Positions 50,044-58,677 of a DNA stretch of 64,000 nucleotides are shown here, piece after piece; position 1 is the first letter of the stretch, and each line of letters opens with the position of its first letter. Both the position numbers and the translations under genes were made by a program. The notes under the pieces were generated by a model. That model worked only from the letters and a program-made list of their open reading frames with translations, searched no databases and was not told the DNA's origin. The stretch is from an archaeon (GTDB lineage Archaea; Thermoproteota; Nitrososphaeria; Nitrososphaerales; UBA183): positions 124,001-188,000 of the forward strand of contig JAJYKR010000002.1 in the NCBI GenBank assembly GCA_021788415.1, read 5' to 3'.

Positions 50044-50654
50044 GGCTCAGCGAAGCGCGCCGGGACCTGTACAGGCGCCTGGCGAGGGAGCAGGGGTACA
50101 AGAGCAGAGCGGCCTTCAAGCTGATCGAGGCGAACGAAAGGTACGACATCATCCGCCCTGGGTTCAGGGTGGTCGACCTCGGCGCCGCCCCTGGGGGGTG
50201 GATGCAGGTGGCCTCGCAGCTGGTGGGTCCGGCCGGGGTCGTCGTGGGGGTGGACGTCAGCCCCATCAGGCTGAAGGAGAAGAACGTCGTCTCCATCAAG
50301 ATGGACGTGCACGACAGGGCCGTGGCAGAAAAGGTCCTCCAGGCCGTCGGGGGAAGAGCGGACGTCATCCTTTCGGACCTGGCGCCTACGGTGACTGGGG
50401 TCTGGGAGCTCGACCAGACCCGCCAGGTCGACCTCACCCTGAGGGCCATGGAGCTCGCCAGGGTGCTCCTCAAGGAGGAGGGCGCCGTCTTCTGCAAGCT
50501 GTTCGAAGGGGAGAGGTCCCAGGAGGTGAGGGACGCCTTCAGGCTCACCTTCAGAAGCGTCCGGGTCGTGAAGCCGGCAGCCAGCCGGAACGCTAGCTCC
50601 GAGCTCTACTACTACTGCGAGGGGCTGAAGCCCGAGCCCGCGGGCGGGGGCTAG
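50040..50654 (+). CDS. rlmE: FtsJ/RlmE-type rRNA 2'-O-methyltransferase
   Basis: A 204-aa RrmJ/FtsJ methyltransferase. The K-D-K-E tetrad is seen in KSRAAFKLIE (Lys), VILSDLAPTVTG (Asp), AVFCKLFEGE (Lys) and SELYYYCEG (Glu). VVDLGAAPGGWMQVASQLVG binds SAM. It methylates a ribose in 23S rRNA. Its 3' end overlaps the oppositely oriented Trm1 gene by about 60 nt, and the last part of the Trm1 frame may be an extension. Confidence 0.92.
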   Translation: MRLSEARRDLYRRLAREQGYKSRAAFKLIEANERYDIIRPGFRVVDLGAAPGGWMQVASQLVGPAGVVVGVDVSPIRLKEKNVVSIKMDVHDRAVAEKVLQAVGGRADVILSDLAPTVTGVWELDQTRQVDLTLRAMELARVLLKEEGAVFCKLFEGERSQEVRDAFRLTFRSVRVVKPAASRNASSELYYYCEGLKPEPAGGG

Positions 50655-51837
50655 CGCCCTTGCTGCTCGCCGCTCCGACCGCCTTGGCGACCTCCGCGTA
50701 GGTCGCGTCTGTCTTCATCCCCGTCTTCTCGAAGGGGGTCCTCATCACCCTGTGGCCCGCCCTGGTGAGGCTCCTGTACACTGCGAGCTCCGAGGCAGTC
50801 GGGACCCTCAGTTCGGAGCAGACGCGGTCGATGTCGAAGCTCCAGGGTGGGAAACCGTTGACCCCCTCGAGGGATCCGAGGACGTCCGCCGCCTGGGTCA
50901 GCCCTCTCGCCAGCGCCTCCTTCTTCGCAGCCGTGACCAGCGACTCCTCCACGACGTCGCCCACCCAGAGCTGCCCGGCGGGCTTCGTCTTCCTGCCGCA
51001 GACCCTGCACGCCGACGTCGGGCTCCGGGGCCCCTGGACGTCTCCACAGTGGGGGCACCAGGACAGGCGCCCGAGGCCCCTGAGGGTGGCTTCTGCCCGC
51101 GAAGCACCCGGCCTCACCCTGGCATAGATTCTGAGGTAGTGCCTCGTCGAGTGGGCGGCAAGCGGCTCGATGCCGATGTCCATGGCCGCGCCGTTCCTCG
51201 CAAGGGCGGCCAGCAGGATCCTTATTCCCGTCTCGTGGTGGAAGTGGTTGTTCAGCGGGGTCGATCCGTAGCGCCTGGCGCAGGTCGCCTGGTGGACCCC
51301 GCAGAGGACCGCCGTGTCGGTCGCCGTCAGCGAGAGGATCCCGCCGTCTGCGGTCGCTGAAAGTGCAGCCTGCATCTGGCGCACGGGGCTCCCAAAGGGG
51401 TCGACGTCGACGCAGTCGTACCGTTGGCCCCTCCCGTAGCGCGAGTAGAGGTGAGAAGACGTCTCGGCGTTGGCGTAGGTGCATCTGTCGTTGACCCTGT
51501 TGAGCGAGGCCGACCGCCGCGCGAGTCGGAGCGCTTCTGCGTTGAAGTCCACCATTGTGACCTCGGAGATCCCTTCGACTTCGTTGGCCACCCGCACCCC
51601 CCTCGCGCCGACCCCTGCCATGGAGTCGCAGAGGGTCTTCCCCCCCGAAGCGGCGGTCATCGCCACCGTGACGTCTCTGTTCAGGGAAGCGGCCGGGTTG
51701 AAGAACACCGGGGAGGTGGGAGGAGGGACCATCGTGACGCTCGCCTTCGGGACGAGGAGGAGCGTCCTCCCCTCAGCGTGTTTCACCGTTTCCAATCGCT
51801 TTCGAAGCCGTCCCGTGTTCATGTTAAAGGGTTCCAT
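50593..51837 (-). CDS. trm1: tRNA (guanine26-N2)-dimethyltransferase
   Basis: About 414 aa. VFFNPAASLNRDVTVAM, CDSMAGVGARGVRVANEVEG (SAM), CVDVDPFGSPVRQMQAAL with the DPFG motif, and a C-terminal zinc finger (WCPHCGDVQ with ACRVCGRK) define Trm1. PLNNHFHHETGIRILLAALA is a typical middle segment. Starts at ATG 51837, 51822 and 51858 are all possible; the family gives no clear choice. A Ser/Arg/Ala-rich tail at the end overlaps rlmE. Confidence 0.9.
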   Translation of the reverse strand: MEPFNMNTGRLRKRLETVKHAEGRTLLLVPKASVTMVPPPTSPVFFNPAASLNRDVTVAMTAASGGKTLCDSMAGVGARGVRVANEVEGISEVTMVDFNAEALRLARRSASLNRVNDRCTYANAETSSHLYSRYGRGQRYDCVDVDPFGSPVRQMQAALSATADGGILSLTATDTAVLCGVHQATCARRYGSTPLNNHFHHETGIRILLAALARNGAAMDIGIEPLAAHSTRHYLRIYARVRPGASRAEATLRGLGRLSWCPHCGDVQGPRSPTSACRVCGRKTKPAGQLWVGDVVEESLVTAAKKEALARGLTQAADVLGSLEGVNGFPPWSFDIDRVCSELRVPTASELAVYRSLTRAGHRVMRTPFEKTGMKTDATYAEVAKAVGAASSKGASPRPRARASAPRSSSRARS

Positions 51838-51886
51838 CGCCTTCGGTGGTACCTTCATGTACCAGGGACAGGGGAGAAAAGCGCCA

Positions 51887-52435
51887 ATGCCCCGAATCTG
51901 GATCGTCACCGGGCCCCCGGGGGTCGGGAAGTCAACTCTGATCTCCCGGGTCGTCATGAAGCTGAAGAGCGCCGGGGTCATTGTGGGTGGTTGCACCACC
52001 GCGGAGCTCAGGTCGGGGGGCACCAGGGTGGGGTTCGAGGTCAGGGACCTGACGAGCGGGAGGACGGGGGAGCTCGCGTCTGTCTCCTCAAGATTCGGCC
52101 CAAGGGTGGGAAGGTACAGGGTCAACCTCCAAGACCTCGCGAAGGTCGGGGCAGCCGGGGTCGAGGCTGCCGCAGTCAGGTCTGAGGTCATAGTGATCGA
52201 CGAAGTGGGGCCCATGGAGCTGGTAAGCCCCGAGTTCAGGCGTGCCGTGTCGGCGTGCATCGACTCAAGCAAGCCGCTGCTCGCCGTGGTGCACGAGAGG
52301 CTCGAGGACGACATCATCAGCGAGCTCAGGTCCAGGGCCGGGGAGGCTTACGTCCTGACGGTCGAGAACAGGGACGAAGTCGCCGACCAGATCGCCGCCG
52401 CCCTGCTCGACGCTGCGGGGGGACCCAAGCTGTGA
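51887..52435 (+). CDS. NTPase THEP1 family
   Basis: A 182-aa P-loop NTPase. IWIVTGPPGVGKSTLISRVV is Walker A and VIVIDEVGPMEL is the Walker B-like motif of THEP1 proteins; AVVHERLEDDIISEL and NRDEV are the later motifs. The family hydrolyses nucleoside triphosphates, biological role unsettled. ATG 51887 was chosen because GGGGAG precedes it. Overlaps RNase HII by GTGA. Confidence 0.9.
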   Translation: MPRIWIVTGPPGVGKSTLISRVVMKLKSAGVIVGGCTTAELRSGGTRVGFEVRDLTSGRTGELASVSSRFGPRVGRYRVNLQDLAKVGAAGVEAAAVRSEVIVIDEVGPMELVSPEFRRAVSACIDSSKPLLAVVHERLEDDIISELRSRAGEAYVLTVENRDEVADQIAAALLDAAGGPKL

Positions 52436-53103
52436 GAGGGGGGTCTGCGGTGGGGGGCGTCGACGAAGCGGGGAGGGGGTGCCTGCTCGGGCCGCTGGTG
52501 GTGGCAGGGGTCACGGCGTCGCGCAGGGGGGTCGCGGAGCTGAAGGAGCTCGGGGTGAAAGACTCGAAGAAGCTGACGCCGGGGCGGCGGGAGGAGCTCT
52601 ACCCAGAGATACTGAAGGCTGCGGAGAAGGTCCGCTGGGCGAGCGTCACCCCTGGCGAGATCGACGAGGTCGTCACCCACGGGAAGAGGCTGAGGAAGCT
52701 GAACTATCTGGAGGCCGTCTACTTCGCGAAGGTCATCGACCAGCTCGGCGCAAAGAAGGTCACCGTGGACGCTTCGGACGTCATCCCCTCGCGCTTCGGG
52801 AGGGACGTCTCCAGCAACCTCTCCGCGAAGTGCAGAGTCGTCGCCCTGCACAAGGCCGACAGGGACTTCGCTGTGGTGTCAGCGGCCTCCATAGTCGCCA
52901 AGGTAGAGAGGGACAGGCAGGTGGAGCTTCTCAGGCGGGCACACGGGGACTTCGGGTCGGGGTACCCCTCTGACCCTCTGACCAGGTCGTTCTTCGCCGA
53001 GTGGCTGAGGAGAGGGGACCCGCTCCCCGGATTTGTCAGGAAGAGCTGGAAGACCTGGTCCAGGTTCGGGCGGGGAGCGCTGGGCGCCTCGGCCTCCGGA
53101 TGA
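52432..53103 (+). CDS. rnhB: Ribonuclease HII
   Basis: A 223-aa RNase HII from GTG 52432. GVDEAGRGCLLGPLVVAGV (first Asp-Glu pair), KDSKKLTPGRREELYPEI, VTVDASDVIPSRFGRDV and AASIVAKVERDRQVELL are the active-site motifs. It removes ribonucleotides and RNA primers from DNA. Last gene of the THEP1-rnhB pair. Confidence 0.93.
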   Translation: MRGGSAVGGVDEAGRGCLLGPLVVAGVTASRRGVAELKELGVKDSKKLTPGRREELYPEILKAAEKVRWASVTPGEIDEVVTHGKRLRKLNYLEAVYFAKVIDQLGAKKVTVDASDVIPSRFGRDVSSNLSAKCRVVALHKADRDFAVVSAASIVAKVERDRQVELLRRAHGDFGSGYPSDPLTRSFFAEWLRRGDPLPGFVRKSWKTWSRFGRGALGASASG

Positions 53104-53194
53104 CCGGCGCTCAGAGCCTGATCCAGGGACTTCCGTTCCTCGACGGCGCGAGCTACTCTTACTGGAATCGACGATCTGCCTTCTTCGGAGAGCC

Positions 53195-53854
53195 TCAGTC
53201 GCGTCTGACCGCGTGCAGCATCGCGTGGTCCTTTTCGAAGGGGCTCAGCTCCAGGGCCCTCACGACGCGGAACCCAGCCTTTTCGAGCTTGGCGCGCTCC
53301 TCTTCGAACACCTTCGCCGGGTCCTTTACCACGTCGATGCTCCTCGCCTTCACCACCAGCAGGAGGGTCCCTCCCTTCTTCAGCAGCATCGAGCAGTTGA
53401 CCAGGGCTATCTCTGTCTGGTCCGGCTGGGCTATGTCGCAGTAGACCACGTCTACCTTGGCGACCGCGTACTTGGACGGGTCCCTGGCGTCAGCGACGAA
53501 GGGGATCACGTTCATCCTCTCCCTGGCCACGTGCTCCACGAACTCCCTCGCCACCCGGGGGGCGAACTCGACCCCGACGACCAGCCCCGTAGGGCCCACC
53601 AGGTCAGAGACGTGGGACGCGGTCGTCCCGGTGGACGCCCCGAGGTAGAGTACCTTCCCCCCCTCGACGACCACGTCGTCGGGGAGCCCCTTCAAGATGG
53701 CGGCCGCCAGCTTGCTCCTGAACGGGTCCCAGGTGCGATACTCGGCCCCTTCTCTGATGACCAGGTCTTCGTTGTAGACCCTCTTACCTGGGGTCAGGTT
53801 CTTCGTAAGCAGCGCGCGCCGACCGTTCTTCTCCTCTCTGAGGAGCCTGCTCAA
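53195..53854 (-). CDS. flpA: Fibrillarin-like rRNA/tRNA 2'-O-methyltransferase
   Basis: A 219-aa fibrillarin. KRVYNEDLVIREGAEYRTWD then PFRSKLAAAI, VLYLGASTGTTASHVSDLVG (SAM) and VDVVYCDIAQPDQTEI are family signatures. TTG 53854 overlaps the Nop5 stop by TTGA. It acts with Nop5 and L7Ae in C/D box sRNP complexes to methylate ribose. Confidence 0.95.
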   Translation of the reverse strand: MSRLLREEKNGRRALLTKNLTPGKRVYNEDLVIREGAEYRTWDPFRSKLAAAILKGLPDDVVVEGGKVLYLGASTGTTASHVSDLVGPTGLVVGVEFAPRVAREFVEHVARERMNVIPFVADARDPSKYAVAKVDVVYCDIAQPDQTEIALVNCSMLLKKGGTLLLVVKARSIDVVKDPAKVFEEERAKLEKAGFRVVRALELSPFEKDHAMLHAVRRD

Positions 53855-54762
53855 CGCCGTCTGAACTTGTCGCGCCTCGGGGGCCTGCCTTCCCTCCTCG
53901 GCCTCTCTCTGGTCTCGGGCTTCCGCTTCGGCGGCTCCTTGTACAGCTCCTTGATCCTCTCCAGCCGCTTGTCCAGCTCCACCTTCAACGAAAGCTCTTC
54001 TGACCCGCGGTAGAAGTCGACCCTCGCGGCTATGGCTATCTTGTTCGCCAGTGTCCTTGCTATCTTCCCCCTCTGCCACTTCGGGGCCATGTGCACAGCC
54101 TGGTGCTGGAAGAGGATTCCGTGCTTCGGGGGCCTCGCCCCCGTGCGCAGCGACCTGAAGAGCGCCTTCTCCGCCCCGAGTATCTGGATCGTGCTCGCAG
54201 GGAGCATAGCCAGCCTGTCGAGCCCCCCTGCCTTCGCCATGAGCCTGGCTCCTATCGTCGCCCCTGCCACGTCGGATACGTTGGGCGCCACCTTCTTCAT
54301 CTGCGCCTCCACGTAGTCGTTCAGGGCCCCCCTTATGGCGCTGAGCTGGACGGCGAGTGACGCCAGCGTCTTCACCCGCGACAGGTCGCCGTCGGATATG
54401 GTGCCCCCCTTGGACCTGTCCCTGGCCTCGAGTATGGCCGCGACCTTCTTCTCTGTGAACCCTCGGCCCTGGAGGTTCTCCGCGGTGTAGCCTTCCCTCC
54501 CTCCGATCTCCGCTATCATCTTGCAGAGGCCCACGTTGTCCTGCACCATCTGGATCAGCTCCGGGAAGTGCAGCCCGTACCACTCCGAGGCCCTGGTGGC
54601 GGTGATGTTCAGGTACTTGTCGGTGTCGTCAAGGGCCTGGATCGCCTGCACCAGGTGGAGGTCTGGCCTGGAGGAGGCTTCGCGGATGGCGGCCTCGGCG
54701 GCCTCGATGCTCTTCTGCCTCAACGCCTCGAAGTCTGCGCTGCCTGGGGCGGTCTCTGTCAA
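53851..54762 (-). CDS. nop5: C/D box RNP protein Nop5 (Nop56/58)
   Basis: About 303 aa from TTG 54762. A central coiled coil, and the Nop domain with GATIGARLMAKAGGLDRLAM, MLPASTIQILGAEKALFRSL then ARPPKHGILFQH, which binds the kink-turn with L7Ae. The basic tail (RRPPRRDKF) is typical. It is co-transcribed with fibrillarin. Confidence 0.95.
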   Translation of the reverse strand: MTETAPGSADFEALRQKSIEAAEAAIREASSRPDLHLVQAIQALDDTDKYLNITATRASEWYGLHFPELIQMVQDNVGLCKMIAEIGGREGYTAENLQGRGFTEKKVAAILEARDRSKGGTISDGDLSRVKTLASLAVQLSAIRGALNDYVEAQMKKVAPNVSDVAGATIGARLMAKAGGLDRLAMLPASTIQILGAEKALFRSLRTGARPPKHGILFQHQAVHMAPKWQRGKIARTLANKIAIAARVDFYRGSEELSLKVELDKRLERIKELYKEPPKRKPETRERPRREGRPPRRDKFRRR

Positions 54763-54805
54763 ACGAAAGTCAGGGGCCGCTCCCCCCCCAAGCCATTAAA
54801 GGGTT

Positions 54806-55165
54806 TCAGAGGTACTTCTCGATGGCGCCCTTCAGGACGGACCTGTGGCAGGTCGCGGGGTCCCTCTCGGTGCAGAGGAGGGTGATGGTCTCCTTCTTCG
54901 ACTCGAGGGCGAGCTCCCTCAGGGCGTCCTCCTTCCCTTCCAGGGAACGCAGATACTCGGTCTTGAAGTCTTGCCACTTCACCTTTCCAGCCTTGTACCT
55001 CTTGATCAGGTCTCTGGGGGTGCCCAGCTCCTTCATCCAGGCGTCTACCTTGTCCTTCGAAACCCCCCTTGGCCAGAGTGTCATCACCAGCACCCGCTTC
55101 CCGTCCGAGGGCTCGGGAGCGGCGTAAACAGATTTCTCGATCTTGATCATGGCAGGTTCATCCAT
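54806..55165 (-). CDS. DUF488-family protein
   Basis: A 119-aa DUF488 protein. RVLVMTLWPRGVSKDKVDAW, LGTPRDLIKRYK and ITLLCTERDPATCHRSVL match the family, found in many archaea and bacteria; the ERDPxxCHR motif suggests a catalytic Cys. ATG 55165 or ATG 55150 may be the start. Function unknown. Confidence 0.88.
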   Translation of the reverse strand: MDEPAMIKIEKSVYAAPEPSDGKRVLVMTLWPRGVSKDKVDAWMKELGTPRDLIKRYKAGKVKWQDFKTEYLRSLEGKEDALRELALESKKETITLLCTERDPATCHRSVLKGAIEKYL

Positions 55166-55221
55166 TCTGGAGAAGCTTCGAGCGTCTCACCCTCTCGTGC
55201 TCGTCCGAACGTAGTCCGGTC

Positions 55222-55230
55222 CTTTTATTG
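55222..55230 (+). promoter_or_regulatory. TATA element before a candidate RNA gene
   Basis: CTTTTATTG resembles the strong CTTTTATCG promoters of argS and tRNA-Gln. No protein start follows at the right distance on this strand, so the transcript beginning near 55250 should be noncoding. Confidence 0.5.
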
Positions 55231-55244
55231 ATTGTGCGGAGCGA

Positions 55245-55475
55245 ACCCGCTGCTCCCCAAGCGTCCTCTTGTCCCGCCAGCGGAACTGTGGGAGGCAGCA
55301 TGTGCAGATTCTGCAGCGGGCGACTTGGGGAGGGGTGCACGCGCGGGCCCGTCGTCGGCCCGGCTCGCGCAGCGAAAGGTCAGGGGTCCCTCGACAAGGG
55401 AAGGACGCCAGAATCTTGGGCCGGCGGGGAGCCTGCGAAGTGGGCTCGTCCGGGTTTCTTGGAGCCCGTGGAAAC
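55245..55475 (+). ncRNA. Candidate structured noncoding RNA
   Basis: CTCCCCAAG (55253-55261) pairs perfectly with CTTGGGGAG (55324-55332). Inside that stem CCCGC (55273-55277) pairs with GCGGG (55316-55320), and a small GCAG-ATT-CTGC hairpin lies in the loop. Further hairpins follow: GGGCC-CGTCGTC-GGCCC, TCCCT-CGACA-AGGGA and GGGCTC...GAGCCC. A TATA element lies about 25 nt upstream. No protein frame is convincing. I could not match it by eye to RNase P, SRP or 5S RNA. It ends just before the S30e promoter. Confidence 0.45.
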
Positions 55476-55482
55476 CTGAGAA

Positions 55483-55490
55483 AGATTAAA
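55483..55490 (+). promoter_or_regulatory. TATA element of rps30e
   Basis: AGATTAAATCC lies about 45 nt before the S30e ATG. AGGAGGT (55516-55522) is the ribosome site, 11 nt before the start. Confidence 0.6.
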
Positions 55491-55533
55491 TCCTGACAGC
55501 GACCGGCTTGCTTTAGGAGGTAATAGAACAAAA

Positions 55534-55733
55534 ATGCCGACCCACGGAAGTCAGCAGCACCAGCTTAGCGCTGGCTGCCTTCAATCACAAAGGCCGGAAA
55601 AGTCCGATCCCAGACCCCCAAGCTAGAAGGGAAGCCAAAGAACAGCAAGATCCCCAAGGTCCGGAACAAGCGGAGCTACGAGAAACGCTTTACTCTGAAG
55701 CGCAAGCCAGGCCAGAACTGGATGCGCCGGTGA
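55534..55733 (+). CDS. rps30e: Ribosomal protein S30e, interrupted by a 32-nt bulge-helix-bulge intron
   Basis: ATG 55534 gives MPTHGS. The frame then degenerates, while the rest of S30e ([20 protein letters not shown] then [15 protein letters not shown], ending KPGQNWMRR) continues in another frame from 55587 to TGA 55731. Removing 55553-55584 joins codon C+TC to give Leu and yields [19 protein letters not shown], the conserved S30e N-terminus, in a 55-aa protein of normal length. S30e is a small-subunit protein of TACK archaea and eukaryotes. The TGA overlaps the GTG start of Elp3. See the intron entry for the RNA structure. Confidence 0.9.
55553..55584 (+). other. Archaeal bulge-helix-bulge intron in the S30e mRNA
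   Basis: GAAG (55547-55550) pairs with CTTC (55579-55582) to give a 4-bp central helix. A 3-nt bulge TCA (55551-55553) lies on its inner 5' side and a 3-nt bulge AAT (55583-55585) on its outer 3' side. The intron interior forms GCAG/CTGC and CCAGC/GCTGG with a TTAGC loop. Cleavage after the second nucleotide of each bulge (TC|A, AA|T), the known rule of the archaeal tRNA-splicing endonuclease, restores the S30e frame exactly. The outer helix is weak, with one G-C pair then a partly paired region. Confidence 0.85.
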
Positions 55734-57322
55734 CACGGTCGAACGACAGGTTCCAGGAAGCTGCCTCGCAGGTCGCTGAGCAGGTCGCCCGGGGGGTTCT
55801 CCGTACCCGCATGGACCTGGAGAGGGCGAAGAAGCGCGCAGCGTCGGACCATGACCTCGGCCGCTACCTCTCCAACTCAGAGATACTGAGCGCCCTTTCG
55901 CCCGCCGCCCGCCCAAAGTTCGAGGAGCTCCTGAGGGTACATCCTCGGAGGAGCGCGTCCGGGATTGTGGTGGCGACAGCGTTCTCCGCTCCCTTCGCCT
56001 GCCCACACGGCACCTGCGTATTCTGCCCCGGAGGCCCACGCCTGGGCACCCCACAGTCCTATCTCCCACGCAGCCCGGGGATGAGGTCGGCCCTCGAAGC
56101 CGACTTCGACCCTTGCCTGCAGGTGAGGAAGTCCCTCGCGAAGTACGAGGCGAACGGCCACGAGACAGGCAAGGTGGAAGCCATCATCGAAGGGGGGACC
56201 TTCATCGCAGTCCCCCGCGACTACCAGCTGGGATTCGTCAAGGGGGTCTACGACGGGCTGAACGGGCGCGAGTCCGCGACTCTGGAAGAGGCCCAGTCTG
56301 CAAATGAAACCGCCGGAAGCAGGTGCGTCGGCCTCACCCTCGAGTCAAAGCCCGACTGGTGCAAGCCCGACGACATCGACCTGATGCTGACCTACGGCAT
56401 CACCCGGCTCGAAATCGGGGTGCAGAGCCTGAGGGATGAGGTCCTCGCGACGTCCAACAGGGGGCACACGGTCGAGGACTCTGAGAGGGCGTTCCAGGTC
56501 GCCAGGGACGCTGGCCTGAAGGTGACCGCCCACATGATGCCGGGCCTCCCAGGCGCGACCCAGGAGGAGGACCTCGAGGACTTGAGGAGGCTGTTCGAAG
56601 ACGGGTCGTTCAGGCCGGACATGTCGAAGCTCTACCCCACCCTCGTCGTCCCTGGGACGGCCCTCGCCAGGCAGTTCGAGGCTGGGCTCTACGAACCGTA
56701 TAGCGTCGAGACCGTGGTGGAGCTCTTGAGCGAGATGAAGCGCTCTGTCCCCAGGTGGCACAGGATCATGCGGATACAACGAGAGATTCCCGCTGACGAG
56801 ATAGCGGGCGGCGTTCAGGACGGGAACCTGCGCCAGCTGGTCCTCCGGAGGGTCGAAGAGAAGGGGTTCTCTTGCCAGTGCATCAGGTGCAGGGAGGTCG
56901 CCCTCCGGGAACCCGGCGCATTCGAAGGCGGGGACGAGTCGGCCTACAGGGAACTCCGGTACGACGCGTCGGGCGGGACCGAGGTCTTCGGGTCCTTCGA
57001 GTCCGTGAAGTCTGGCGTCATCGCCGCCTTCGTCAGGTTGAGGCTCCCGTCGGCCAGGGCTCACAGGCCCGAAATGGCCGGGGCCGCGGTCGTGAGAGAG
57101 CTGAGGGTCTACGGCAGGGCTGTCGGGGTGGGCCAGAGGCTGGGCTCGGCCTGGCAGCACAGAGGGTTCGGCTCGGCCCTCATGGCCGCAGCAGAGAAGA
57201 CGGCTAGGGAAGAGTTCGGGGTCAGGCGGCTCGTCGTCACAAGCGCCGTCGGGACCCGCCGCTACTACCGGAAGCTGGGTTACGAGAAGGAGGGGCCCTA
57301 CATGGCGAAGCGGCTCCTCTAA
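55730..57322 (+). CDS. elp3: Elongator-like tRNA acetyltransferase/radical SAM Elp3
   Basis: A 530-aa Elp3. The radical-SAM cluster is CPHGTCVFC (Cys91, Cys96, Cys99) in [18 protein letters not shown]; SMKAxE-like and [13 protein letters not shown] motifs follow; a C-terminal GNAT domain ends with [20 protein letters not shown] and [20 protein letters not shown]. It modifies U34 of tRNAs (cm5U pathway). GTG 55730 overlaps the S30e stop. Archaea use Elp3 alone, without the other Elongator subunits. Confidence 0.95.
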   Translation: MTRSNDRFQEAASQVAEQVARGVLRTRMDLERAKKRAASDHDLGRYLSNSEILSALSPAARPKFEELLRVHPRRSASGIVVATAFSAPFACPHGTCVFCPGGPRLGTPQSYLPRSPGMRSALEADFDPCLQVRKSLAKYEANGHETGKVEAIIEGGTFIAVPRDYQLGFVKGVYDGLNGRESATLEEAQSANETAGSRCVGLTLESKPDWCKPDDIDLMLTYGITRLEIGVQSLRDEVLATSNRGHTVEDSERAFQVARDAGLKVTAHMMPGLPGATQEEDLEDLRRLFEDGSFRPDMSKLYPTLVVPGTALARQFEAGLYEPYSVETVVELLSEMKRSVPRWHRIMRIQREIPADEIAGGVQDGNLRQLVLRRVEEKGFSCQCIRCREVALREPGAFEGGDESAYRELRYDASGGTEVFGSFESVKSGVIAAFVRLRLPSARAHRPEMAGAAVVRELRVYGRAVGVGQRLGSAWQHRGFGSALMAAAEKTAREEFGVRRLVVTSAVGTRRYYRKLGYEKEGPYMAKRLL

Positions 57323-57356
57323 TGGTTTAAGACCGAAAGGCCACAGCCGTCGTCGC

Positions 57357-58667
57357 ATGGGGGACCTCTCCGGCTACAAGGGCGGAGCCCTTCGGCTCCT
57401 CAGGGACGCCGGAGCGTACATAGGCGACGTCATAGAGATTCGCACCGACTTTGGCACTGTCACAGGTACACTTGTCCCGCGCTACCTCTACGGCGACGGC
57501 GAGCACGTGGTCCTGAAGCTGAAGTCGGGGTACAACGTCGGGCTCGGCCTTTCGGGGCTGGCGAAGGCGAAGGTGCTGTCGAAGGGAGAGAAGCCTTCCT
57601 TCTCCCCGCCCGCCTCTCCCAGAGCGGCGAAGGGTCTCCCGAGGGTCCTGATCCTGGGCACCGGGGGGACAATAGCCAGCCGCGTCGACTACAGGACCGG
57701 CGCCGTGAGCCCCGCCGTGACCGCAGCTGAGCTGGACTCCCTGGTCCCCGAGCTCTCCGAGATAGCGAAGGTCCAGCCGGAGCTGCTCTTCGAGGTGTTC
57801 AGCGAGAACATGACCCCGCAACACTGGACGAGGCTCGCCAAGCGGGCCGCCAAGGCGGTCGGCGAGAAGTTCGATGGCGTCGTCATCACCCACGGCACCG
57901 ACACCCTGGGCTACTCGGCCGCAGCCCTGAGCTTCGCGCTCGCGGGGATACCTATCCCGGTGATCCTCGTAGGGTCGCAGCGCTCGTCGGACAGGCCTTC
58001 TTCTGACGCCCCGCTCAACCTGGTCGCGGCCGTCACGGTCGCAGCGGAGGGGAGCTTCTCCGGAGTCTACGTGGCGATGCATCTGGGGGAGAGCGACGAC
58101 AAGGTGGCGTTCCACGGGGGGACCCGGGTGAGGAAGAACCACACTAGCAGGAGGGACGCCTTCTCGTCCATAGGGGTCCCCCTCGCCGCAGTCTTCGGCA
58201 GGTCCGGGCTGGAGCATGTAGCCGAGGGCCTCCCCGCCAGGGGGGGTTCCTTCAAGCCGAGGCCGAAGTTCGACGGAAGGGCCGCCCTGCTGAAGTTCTA
58301 CCCTTCGATGCCAGGGGGGCTCGTGAGGGCCGCCAGGAGGAGCGGGGTGAAGGCAATCGTGATAGAAGGGACAGGCCTCGGGCACGTGAGCAGGGAGGTC
58401 TCGTCCGAGCTGGGGAGGTTCGTGAAGGCCGGAGGCCTTGCCTTCATGACGTCGCAGTGCATCAACGGGAGGGTTGACTTGAGCGTGTACGACACGGGCA
58501 GGGACCTTCTGCACGTCGGGGTGCAGCCCCTCGAGGACATGCTTTCGGAGACAGCGCTCGTCAAGGCGATGTGGGTCCTGGGGACCGGCGCTTCGGGGTC
58601 GAAGGCCAGAGAGCTGATGGCATCCAACGTGGCTGGGGAGATCACCGCGCGGACCTTCCCGGGATGA
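57357..58667 (+). CDS. gatD: Glutamyl-tRNA(Gln) amidotransferase subunit D
   Basis: A 436-aa archaeal asparaginase-like subunit. After an N-terminal SH3-like domain (about 1-85), LILGTGGTIASRVDYRTGAV, VITHGTDTLGYSAAAL and ILVGSQRSSDRPSSDAPLNL carry the Thr, Asp and Lys residues of the glutaminase active site. It supplies ammonia to GatE. Followed 11 nt later by gatE; preceded by Elp3. Start ATG 57357 follows a TTTAAGACC promoter. Confidence 0.95.
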   Translation: MGDLSGYKGGALRLLRDAGAYIGDVIEIRTDFGTVTGTLVPRYLYGDGEHVVLKLKSGYNVGLGLSGLAKAKVLSKGEKPSFSPPASPRAAKGLPRVLILGTGGTIASRVDYRTGAVSPAVTAAELDSLVPELSEIAKVQPELLFEVFSENMTPQHWTRLAKRAAKAVGEKFDGVVITHGTDTLGYSAAALSFALAGIPIPVILVGSQRSSDRPSSDAPLNLVAAVTVAAEGSFSGVYVAMHLGESDDKVAFHGGTRVRKNHTSRRDAFSSIGVPLAAVFGRSGLEHVAEGLPARGGSFKPRPKFDGRAALLKFYPSMPGGLVRAARRSGVKAIVIEGTGLGHVSREVSSELGRFVKAGGLAFMTSQCINGRVDLSVYDTGRDLLHVGVQPLEDMLSETALVKAMWVLGTGASGSKARELMASNVAGEITARTFPG

Positions 58668-58677
58668 GGGCGACTCC

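Noticed and set aside
51497..51857. Upstream part of the open frame leading into THEP1
   Set aside because: It is antisense to the Trm1 gene and has no THEP1 sequence before 51887.
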